This document shows positions 1-6,954 of a stretch of 64,000 nucleotides of DNA, piece after piece. The notes beneath the pieces were generated by a model. The model saw only the letters and a program-made list of their open reading frames with translations. It ran no database searches and had not been told where the DNA came from. The DNA comes from Paenibacillus sp. BJ-4. GTDB lineage: Bacteria; Bacillota; Bacilli; Paenibacillales; Paenibacillaceae. The stretch's first letter is position 1. Each line of letters opens with the position of its first letter. A program made the translations under genes and the position numbers. The stretch lies in assembly GCF_020404765.1 (NCBI RefSeq), contig NZ_JAIVEM010000071.1:124001-188000 (forward strand), in the 5' to 3' direction.

Positions 1-1
1 G

Positions 2-1159
2 TTGGTGTCTCTTGTCGTGCCAGGCACGCTGGGCGTGCTCGTTAGCCGGAATCAGGCCGCCATCCCCCCCATTACCGAAGCCGATTTTTGCCGCAGGCTG
101 AGTTTATTGGGCAGGCGCTCTGGTCTCAGCGTAATGGCGTTTACCGCCGAAGGAGTTTCACCTGAAAAGCATTCCATACGAGGTTATGTTTATCATGACG
201 GAGTATGGACATCCGGTCGCTTTCCCCTGCCGGATATTGTGTATAACCGCTGTCTCCATGTCCATGAGAGCCAGAATGTCGGACACACGTTGGAAGAAAT
301 GGCGGAGCAGAAATCACGCAAGCTCCTCTACTGGTCGCGCAACCTGCCTGGCAAATGGCAGGTGTACCGCGCTCTGCACAAGGTAGATGAAGTGCGTCCC
401 TTTGTGCCGCCTACGGCACCTTACCGGGATACGGCCCAGCTTGTGGAGTGGCTGCGACGCCATTCGGGGCTGTTTATGAAGCCTCAAGCCGGAACACACG
501 GCAAGGGGACGCTGTATCTCCGCCTGGCGGGAGGAGATCGGGGACTGCTCATACAAGGCAGAGACCCCCGAAACCGCCCGTTCCGGCGTTTGTTTTCCGA
601 GCTGGATGCAGGCTTGTCATGGATCAACGGAATTACAGACAAACGCGCCTACATCGTGCAGCCTTATTTGAAATTAACGAGTCAAAGCGGCCGTCCCTTT
701 GATGTCCGCGCACTTATGCAAAAGGACGGCCACGGCTGTTGGTGCCTGACGGGCTTTGCCGTGAGAGAAGGCAGGAAAGGAACGCTGACCTCCAATCTGC
801 ACGGCGGAGGCGAAGCGCATCCGGCAGAGCCTTATCTTCGTGAACAATTTGGCGCGGACAGCACGCGTCACATCATCGGGCAGATGATGAAGCTGTCCTT
901 GACCATTACCGGGGCGCTGGAGGAACGATATGGCCGCCTTGGCGAGCTGGGGATTGATTATGGTATTGATCGGGACGGGAACATTTGGCTATTGGAGGTT
1001 AATTCCCGGCCTGGTCGGGCTTCCTTTTTTCAGATCCGTCAGCCAAAGTGCGCTTTCCGGTCGATCAACCGCCCGCTCGAGTATGCCCGATATTTAATGA
1101 CCCAATCCAAAACGACGGGGCCACAAGGCGCGGGCGCCTCCCTTGAACATACGGTATAG
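2..1159 (+). CDS. YheC/YheD family spore-coat-associated ATP-grasp protein (5' end uncertain)
   Basis: The reading frame opens at a TTG at the window edge (a GTG follows), so the true start may lie upstream. The product begins with the LVVPGTLGVLVSR segment and has family hallmarks: PDIVYNR near residue 77, a Lys-rich KPQAGTHGKG ATP-grasp loop near 160, TSNLHGGG near 262, and a C-terminal LLEVNSRPGR metal/ATP-binding signature near 330. B. subtilis YheC and YheD are spore-coat associated; the substrate is unknown. It is the first of four paralogues on this strand, 12 bases before the next, so an operon is likely. Family call is secure, reaction unknown. Confidence 0.85.
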   Translation: MVSLVVPGTLGVLVSRNQAAIPPITEADFCRRLSLLGRRSGLSVMAFTAEGVSPEKHSIRGYVYHDGVWTSGRFPLPDIVYNRCLHVHESQNVGHTLEEMAEQKSRKLLYWSRNLPGKWQVYRALHKVDEVRPFVPPTAPYRDTAQLVEWLRRHSGLFMKPQAGTHGKGTLYLRLAGGDRGLLIQGRDPRNRPFRRLFSELDAGLSWINGITDKRAYIVQPYLKLTSQSGRPFDVRALMQKDGHGCWCLTGFAVREGRKGTLTSNLHGGGEAHPAEPYLREQFGADSTRHIIGQMMKLSLTITGALEERYGRLGELGIDYGIDRDGNIWLLEVNSRPGRASFFQIRQPKCAFRSINRPLEYARYLMTQSKTTGPQGAGASLEHTV

Positions 1160-1171
1160 GAGGATAAACAG

Positions 1172-2542
1172 ATGAGTTTAACGCATTGCAATGTGCATTT
1201 CTCACAGCAGCCCGACAAGGTGGCTTATATATCCACTGCCTTGTTGAAAAGCCTTAATTTATCCGGAGCCAAGTCCATTCGTTTACGGCTCGGTAAGGAT
1301 CAGATTCCCGCCACAGTGAAGCCGATTCAGAAGGCGGGACGTCATCTATACCTGACCTCCGGCTTACGTAATGCAATCCGTGTTCCCAAAAGCGGGTCCA
1401 TCTATTTGCGCAATCTGGACGGTGATGTACAGCTAGGGCCGTTGATTGGAGTACTGTCTGACGGCACCAACTCCACCACCCGCCCTTTCGGATCACGCAC
1501 AGGCTTTATTAAGCAGCTGCTGAAGGAAGGCAGCAAGAAATCTTATATTTTTGCCTTCACCCCTCGGGATATCAACTGGCAAAATGATACGATTAACGGC
1601 TATTTTCTATCATCCAGCGGGGAATTTACACGTAAACTCGTACCTCTGCCGGATGTGATTTATAATCGTTTGCCGAGTCGTCGCTCTGATTTTTCCCCGG
1701 CGATCAATCAGCTGCGCGAGCGGTTTTCCCGCAAACGAATTCCCTTCTTTAACTGGAGCTTTTTCAATAAATCAGATATCTATCATCTGCTGGAAAGTAA
1801 TCCAGAAGTCAACCGCTATGTCCCTGAATCGTATATGAATCCCAGCTCTGAACGAATCCGGGGCATGCTGGAACGCCATCAATTTGCTTATTACAAGCCA
1901 AGCGGAGGCAGTCTCGGCAAAGGAATCTACCGGCTTTCCCATGTTCCCAAGCAAGGCTATTTTGTAAGGTATCGCAAAAAAAATAGCAATGTATTACTGC
2001 GCTTCACCTCTTTTAACTCTATGCTCCGTATGCTTCAGTCCAATCAGGGCCAGACATTAAAAGGCTACGTCATTCAGCAAGGAATTCAGCTGATCGAGAT
2101 TGACAATTGCCCGATTGATTTCCGGTTTCACATGCACAAGAACGGCAATAACCAATGGGTCGTCGTCGGAATTGGAGCCAAAAAAGCCGGTCGTGGCAGT
2201 GTCACGACTCATATTAAAAACGGTGGCTCCCTGATGACACCGGAGCAGGCGCTGAACCGGGTATTTGGAGATCGGGGGGGCGAGGTACTTCAACGTGCCA
2301 AGAATGTAGCGATTACGCTCGCGGAAGCCATTGAGAACCATCATCAGCATCTGCTGGGTGAAATCGGCTTCGATCTGGGCATTGATCAGCAGGAAAAGGT
2401 ATGGATGTTTGAAGCCAACTCCAAGCCCGGTCGATCCATTTTTCAACATCCATCGTTGCGTGCGGAGGGTAAAGCATCCGTGGAGCATATTTTGGACCAC
2501 TGTCTTTACCTCAGTAAATTCCGCAGAAAAGAGGAACTATGA
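1172..2542 (+). CDS. YheC/YheD family ATP-grasp protein, long form
   Basis: This 456-residue paralogue starts at an ATG behind an AGGAGGATAAAC ribosome site. Residues 1-90 form an extra N-terminal domain (HFSQQPDKVAYIST onward) absent from the shorter neighbours. The ATP-grasp body follows: PDVIYNRLPSR near 165, KPSGGSLGKGIYR near 243, GSVTTHIKNGGS near 348, and FEANSKPGRS near 420. It is known as a spore-coat-associated family with unknown chemistry. The TGA overlaps the next ATG (ATGA), indicating translational coupling. Presence of a distinct N-terminal domain suggests a specialised role among the four copies. Confidence 0.85.
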   Translation: MSLTHCNVHFSQQPDKVAYISTALLKSLNLSGAKSIRLRLGKDQIPATVKPIQKAGRHLYLTSGLRNAIRVPKSGSIYLRNLDGDVQLGPLIGVLSDGTNSTTRPFGSRTGFIKQLLKEGSKKSYIFAFTPRDINWQNDTINGYFLSSSGEFTRKLVPLPDVIYNRLPSRRSDFSPAINQLRERFSRKRIPFFNWSFFNKSDIYHLLESNPEVNRYVPESYMNPSSERIRGMLERHQFAYYKPSGGSLGKGIYRLSHVPKQGYFVRYRKKNSNVLLRFTSFNSMLRMLQSNQGQTLKGYVIQQGIQLIEIDNCPIDFRFHMHKNGNNQWVVVGIGAKKAGRGSVTTHIKNGGSLMTPEQALNRVFGDRGGEVLQRAKNVAITLAEAIENHHQHLLGEIGFDLGIDQQEKVWMFEANSKPGRSIFQHPSLRAEGKASVEHILDHCLYLSKFRRKEEL

Positions 2543-3648
2543 ATACCCGGGCGGAGCAAAAACCGGTCGTTGCTGTATTGACCGTGCACGACGATGGGCA
2601 ATTCTTCAAGGGGAATCAGCGTAACTTTAGGGATATCCTTGAAACGGGAACACGAATGGGCTATCAGGTGTACATCGTTACCGTCAGGGATCTGAAGCTG
2701 GCAGCTGAAACGGTCAAAGGCTACATCTTCAACAAAACCTTACAGGCTTGGGAGGAAAAAAATTTCCCGCTTCCGCAGGTCATTTATAATCGCATCCCAA
2801 ACCGTAATTATGAGCTTAAAACCTCTGTTCGTACAAAACTGGAGGAAATTTCACAAACTTCTGGCATTGAGCTGTACAATCCGGGCTTTTTTAACAAGTG
2901 GGAACTGTTCAAGTGGCTCCGCACCTCGGAATCTACACGTCAGCTCGTTCCAGCAACCAAAAGATTAAGCAACCTGTCTTCCTTGGGGAAGATGCTGTCT
3001 GCGTTTCCATACCTGTATCTCAAGCCGGAGAATGGCAAGGCCGGAAAGGGGATTATGATTCTTAAATTCCGGCCAGAGCATCTGATGGCCTACAGGCTAA
3101 CCATTCAGCATGACAAAAAAAGCGTAACCTACAGATCCGTGTCGCTGTCCCGGCTGTGGGGACGTATTCGCCGGGAAGCAGGTAATTCACCTTATATCAT
3201 TCAGCAGGGTATCGATCTGGCAACCTATCAGAAAAAGCCCTTCGACCTGCGTATCCTGGTGCAAAAAAATGTCCGCGGCTCATGGAGCATTACCGGGGTC
3301 GGCGCCAGACTGGCGGGTAAAGGAAGCATTACGACACATGTCCCGCGTGGTGGAAGTGTGGAGGACCCGTTCAAGCTCCTTTCCTCTCTGTTTGGGCCTG
3401 AGGACAGCACGGATTTACTGAACAAAATTAAAAATACGGCCATTCAGATTGCACGTCAAATTGAACGCGCGTCTGGCCTCTCCCACGGAGAAATGTCCAT
3501 GGATCTGGGCGTAGATACGAATGGTACTCTTTGGTTTTTTGAAGCCAATGCCAAACCAATGAAATTCGACGAGCCGGAAATCCGTCAAAAATCGCTTAGA
3601 CGCATATTCCAGTACAGCTCCTTTTTGGCTGGACGAATGAAATCATAA
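2539..3648 (+). CDS. YheC/YheD family ATP-grasp protein
   Basis: A 369-residue paralogue whose ATG overlaps the previous stop by four bases. It shows PQVIYNRIPNRN near residue 77, KPENGKAGKGIMIL near 162, DLRILVQKN near 236, GSITTHVPRGGS near 262 and FFEANAKPMKFDEP near 333. The Gly-rich and E-N-x-K-P elements fit an ATP-grasp ligase, although no substrate is known for the family. The terminal Pro-Met replaces the usual Pro-Gly. It belongs to the same transcription unit as its neighbours. Confidence 0.85.
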   Translation: MNTRAEQKPVVAVLTVHDDGQFFKGNQRNFRDILETGTRMGYQVYIVTVRDLKLAAETVKGYIFNKTLQAWEEKNFPLPQVIYNRIPNRNYELKTSVRTKLEEISQTSGIELYNPGFFNKWELFKWLRTSESTRQLVPATKRLSNLSSLGKMLSAFPYLYLKPENGKAGKGIMILKFRPEHLMAYRLTIQHDKKSVTYRSVSLSRLWGRIRREAGNSPYIIQQGIDLATYQKKPFDLRILVQKNVRGSWSITGVGARLAGKGSITTHVPRGGSVEDPFKLLSSLFGPEDSTDLLNKIKNTAIQIARQIERASGLSHGEMSMDLGVDTNGTLWFFEANAKPMKFDEPEIRQKSLRRIFQYSSFLAGRMKS

Positions 3649-3664
3649 TCAAGGAAGTGGAATC

Positions 3665-4180
3665 ATGCCGCAAATTAGTGATGTTCAACATTTGCCCACC
3701 CGGAGCTGGCTGCTGAGACGACGACAGTTGCTGTTTCTGGCCCGAAGTTCAGGCGGCATGCGCATTACTCGCAATGCTCAGCGGCAGTTGGCCGTTCTAA
3801 CGCCGGAGCAATTGAACAATCCAGGCTCCTCCCTCCTGTGCGCTTATGTGCGCACAGAGAAGGGCCTGCGGATTGCAGGTTTTTCCCTCGCTCTGAATTA
3901 CGGTAAGGATGCGTGCATCGTGATCGTTCGTCCGCTTTACCGGGGCCGCAGACTGGGTGCTAGACTGCTGTCCGCCCAGCTCAAACAGCTGCACCGCCTG
4001 ACGTGCAGCGTAGCCGCCGATAATATAGCCAGTCTCAAAACCTGTTTTCGCGCTGGACTTGTTGCGCATGAAATGACGACTGGACCGACCGGAAAACCCA
4101 CGCTGATATTTCGCGGGGAGCTATCCGAAGATGAGCAGACGGCAGAGGAAGGTGGAATGCTGTGCCAAAACCTGTCCTAG
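3665..4180 (+). CDS. GNAT-like acetyltransferase within the YheC/YheD cluster
   Basis: A 171-residue protein with an AAGGAAGTGG ribosome site 16 bases after the preceding gene. The central part (residues 60-150) has GNAT character: a beta segment ending in VRPLYRGRRLGARLL, matching the R/Q-x-x-G-x-G/A acetyl-CoA pyrophosphate loop (here RGRRLG), followed by a helix and a CSVAADNIASLKTCFRAGL segment typical of the C-terminal GNAT motif. The N-terminus is basic (LLRRRQLLFL). Substrate is unknown. Its 3' end overlaps the GTG of the next yheD-like gene by 19 bases, so it is cotranscribed and may act on the same coat component. Confidence 0.6.
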   Translation: MPQISDVQHLPTRSWLLRRRQLLFLARSSGGMRITRNAQRQLAVLTPEQLNNPGSSLLCAYVRTEKGLRIAGFSLALNYGKDACIVIVRPLYRGRRLGARLLSAQLKQLHRLTCSVAADNIASLKTCFRAGLVAHEMTTGPTGKPTLIFRGELSEDEQTAEEGGMLCQNLS

Positions 4181-5352
4181 GCATCATGACCTTGTATTTG
4201 AACAACAAGAAGCAATTGGAGGAGCGCGACATATATGAGCGCATGATTGCAGAAGGGAAAAGACTGGGACTGGATACGTATGTATTCACTCCTGCAGATG
4301 TTCATAAGGATCGCAGGCTGCTTCTTGCCCAAATCTATGATCCACACAGCGGTAAATGGACTCGAAAATGGCGGGAATTCCCGGACATGATATTCGACCG
4401 TTGCCGGGTGCAGCGTAGTGAGCGGTATCTTCAATTGAAGCAGTTTCGATTGCAATATACAGACATTGTCTATTTAAACCGACCGCTGAGCAATAAATGG
4501 GCGATTCATCAGCAGCTTGCGAGGAAAGCTGCCTTTCGCCCCCATCTGCCTGCAACCGAGCTGTTCGGTGGATTTCATAGTATAAAGCGGATGCTCAAAC
4601 AGAATCCACTGGTATATCTCAAGCCGATTAACGGTACGGGGGGGCGCGGTATTTTACGCATTGAGCCTGTTAACAGGCAAGGAGGCCTGTATCTGATTGA
4701 GGGCCGCAATCACAAGCGTCATATTATTCCCCAGCAACGGGTACGTCTTGACCGTCTGGAGCCACGTTTAAGCAGATGGAACATGGATAACTACATCGTT
4801 CAGGAAGGCATTCCTGTACAGTTGCCAAATGGCAGGGTGCATGATTATCGCATGCTGGTACAGAAAAACAGCCAAGGGGTATGGGAATTAACCGGATGCG
4901 CCGGACGAATCGGGGCGCATCGAAGCGTCACTTCCAACCTCCATGGCGGAGGCAGAGCGGTACCGATGAAACAACTGCTAACGCAATGGATTCAGGATGA
5001 AAACCATAGAGAGAAAATCATCAAGCAAGGGGAAAAGCTTGGGCTGGATATTGCTGCTTATCTGGAGGAAAGCTACGGGGCATTGTGTGAGCTTGCGCTT
5101 GATTTGGCGATCAACAAGGACGGTCATATTTACGTGCTGGAGGTCAATCCAAAGCCAGCCCGCGAGGTATTTTCACGTATTGGTGAAAAAGAGACCTATC
5201 GCCGTGCCATCGCCAAGCCTATGGAATACGCCTTGTGGGTCTACAATACGAAGATTAATCCAAAGCCTCAGACGGATTACAAAACAGAAGATAAAACAGA
5301 AGATAAACCCGAAAATAAAACAGAGAATAAGGCAAAGGAAGGCTCCGCGTAA
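4162..5352 (+). CDS. YheC/YheD family ATP-grasp protein with charged C-terminal repeats
   Basis: A 396-residue paralogue starting at GTG inside the end of the GNAT-like gene. Family elements are PDMIFDRCR near residue 73, KPINGTGGRGILRI near 154, TSNLHGGGR near 255 and VLEVNPKPARE near 328. After about residue 370 there is a low-complexity tail of repeated K-T-E-D/N-K units, probably disordered. The last codons lie inside an intrinsic terminator, making this the final gene of the five-gene run. Confidence 0.85.
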   Translation: MPKPVLGIMTLYLNNKKQLEERDIYERMIAEGKRLGLDTYVFTPADVHKDRRLLLAQIYDPHSGKWTRKWREFPDMIFDRCRVQRSERYLQLKQFRLQYTDIVYLNRPLSNKWAIHQQLARKAAFRPHLPATELFGGFHSIKRMLKQNPLVYLKPINGTGGRGILRIEPVNRQGGLYLIEGRNHKRHIIPQQRVRLDRLEPRLSRWNMDNYIVQEGIPVQLPNGRVHDYRMLVQKNSQGVWELTGCAGRIGAHRSVTSNLHGGGRAVPMKQLLTQWIQDENHREKIIKQGEKLGLDIAAYLEESYGALCELALDLAINKDGHIYVLEVNPKPAREVFSRIGEKETYRRAIAKPMEYALWVYNTKINPKPQTDYKTEDKTEDKPENKTENKAKEGSA

Positions 5353-5378
5353 AGTGGCTGCCTTCCTTTGTTTTGTTG
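5334..5378 (+). terminator. Intrinsic terminator of the yheC/yheD cluster
   Basis: AAAGGAAGGC at 5334-5343 pairs with GCCTTCCTTT at 5360-5369, followed by a T-rich stretch. The stem spans the stop codon of the last yheD-like gene. Confidence 0.75.
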
Positions 5379-5481
5379 TCTGCGCGACATCGCTTGCATG
5401 TTTGTGTCTTATATATATGACGCGTCAGGCGTATCTAGAAGCAGTAATCTGATCTGTGAACCAGTAATCGGTGGTGCGTGA

Positions 5482-6183
5482 TTACTCGGCATTTTTATAA
5501 AGCGTAAGCAGCTGCGTGAAATCCGTAATAATCGCATCCGAACCCTTCAACTCGTCGTTTACGCCAAATCCGGCATAAGCGCAGCCGATAACCGTCTGTC
5601 CGTTCTTTTTACCCGCTTCCACATCAGAGGAACGATCACCTACCATCCATACGTTCGAAATCTCATGCTTGCTCAACAGAATTTCCAGCAAATTCACTTT
5701 GGAAAGCGTGCTGTATTCCCCAGCGCTATATAATCCTTCAAAAATGGGAACCATTTCATAGGCAGCGGCGATCCCCTTTACATAATCCTCCAGCCCGTTA
5801 CTTGCTACAAACAATCGTACGCCCTGCTCATGGAGGGCCTGGAGTGTTTCTTTTACATGTGGATACAGAGCATGACTTCCGTTCTTCAATCCCTCTAGCT
5901 CCAGCTGAAGCAGTAGCTCGTCCGCTCTTCTGTGGGCTGCTTCACTGGCTTCTGGCATCACTCTTCTCCAGATTTCATCCAGCAGCATGCCCAAACTATT
6001 CAAAATAAGCTCCTCGGGAGGAGTCTCTCCTTCATAAAGCCCTTCGGCGCGCAGCGTATCAAACAGCTTGTGGTATGCAGGAAGCAGCAGCGTCTCCGTC
6101 TGAAAAAGTGTACCGTCCATATCAAATACCATAGCCCCAGGTTTCTTCAACACAGGTGCATTGTTCATGTAGTTATCAGTCAT
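5482..6183 (-). CDS. HAD-superfamily phosphatase
   Basis: HAD hydrolase with the nucleophile motif MVFDMDGTLFQTE near residue 20, a motif II Ser in VASNGLEDYV, a motif III Lys (TLSKVNL) and motif IV VGDRSSDVEAGKKNG. The helical insertion after motif I indicates a C1 cap, as in phosphoglycolate-phosphatase-like enzymes. The frame is open back to 6231, but an AGGAAAGGA site precedes the ATG at 6183, so that start is preferred. Substrate cannot be told from sequence. An inverted repeat lies just upstream. Confidence 0.85.
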   Translation of the reverse strand: MTDNYMNNAPVLKKPGAMVFDMDGTLFQTETLLLPAYHKLFDTLRAEGLYEGETPPEELILNSLGMLLDEIWRRVMPEASEAAHRRADELLLQLELEGLKNGSHALYPHVKETLQALHEQGVRLFVASNGLEDYVKGIAAAYEMVPIFEGLYSAGEYSTLSKVNLLEILLSKHEISNVWMVGDRSSDVEAGKKNGQTVIGCAYAGFGVNDELKGSDAIITDFTQLLTLYKNAE

Positions 6184-6197
6184 TCCTTTCCTATGTA

Positions 6198-6252
6198 GGT
6201 TTACAACTCCAACCCCTCTCATGATAAGCAATAAGAGAGGTCTGTGTAAACC
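6198..6252 (-). promoter_or_regulatory. Nested inverted repeat upstream of the HAD gene
   Basis: GGTTTACA at 6198-6205 pairs with TGTAAACC at 6245-6252, and CCTCTC at 6215-6220 pairs with GAGAGG at 6235-6240, giving a two-tier stem. It sits between the methyltransferase stop and the HAD start with no T-run after it, so it looks more like a leader structure or operator than a terminator. Confidence 0.4.
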
Positions 6253-6267
6253 TCATTGCGCATACCG

Positions 6268-6930
6268 TTAGCTCTTATATTTTTTTAAAACAGCCCTAAA
6301 ACAATGCAAGCCGCCCCACATATTCGTGTGTAAAGCACCAGGTGGAAGCTTGAGATCAGCACCGCTCCAATACGAAAATCCCGCCTGCTCTATCCATTGC
6401 TCCATCGCCGCAAGGTCAACCGTAGGGTAATCAAACGTCAACAGGAGCATCCCGTCATCCCGTAAAGTTCGATGAAATTCACGCAAGGCTGCCAACGATT
6501 CATCAGGTGTTAAATGCTCCAGCACCGAAATACATACAATTTTATCAAAACTGGCATTCTCATAGGGCAGGGCAGTCAAATTGGCGTGTGCGGAGTGGAG
6601 GCGAACTGGTAAAATTTCCTGAATGCGTTCGGCGGCCTCCTCTCCGATATCCCGCCGCACCTCGGCCAAAATGGCATCTACGGAAACAATCCGTATATCC
6701 AGATCGCAAGCATAGACCTGAGCGCAGCGCCGAGCCAGCTCAAATTTGAATGGATGCGGGATACCACATGCGGCGTCCAGCACCGTATCCTGCCCAGATA
6801 TAAATTGCAGGCACCACTCATACTCATAGGGACGGCTCCACCAGCTTTGGGGTAGCCTATAGATTAGGCTGGAGGAGTTGGGATCAGAATATACAAAAAA
6901 ACGGGAGAAATACGGGTCCGCAGTGTTCAT
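6268..6930 (-). CDS. Class I SAM-dependent methyltransferase
   Basis: A 220-residue protein with a GGAGG site before its ATG. Motif I is VLDAACGIPHPFKFELA near residue 50, followed by the acidic YACDLDIRIVS strand and an ICISVLEHLTPDESL motif IV segment near 133, all typical of class I methyltransferases acting on small molecules or sugars. It lies 24 bases downstream of a giant glycosyltransferase/methyltransferase gene and is probably cotranscribed, suggesting a role in building the same glycan. Acceptor is unknown. Confidence 0.75.
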   Translation of the reverse strand: MNTADPYFSRFFVYSDPNSSSLIYRLPQSWWSRPYEYEWCLQFISGQDTVLDAACGIPHPFKFELARRCAQVYACDLDIRIVSVDAILAEVRRDIGEEAAERIQEILPVRLHSAHANLTALPYENASFDKIVCISVLEHLTPDESLAALREFHRTLRDDGMLLLTFDYPTVDLAAMEQWIEQAGFSYWSGADLKLPPGALHTNMWGGLHCFRAVLKKYKS

Positions 6931-6954
6931 GGATGCAGCCTCCTTCTCGAATGC

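Noticed and set aside
2057..2500. 147-codon minus-strand frame
   Set aside because: It lies wholly opposite the yheD-like ATP-grasp gene whose motifs are clear.
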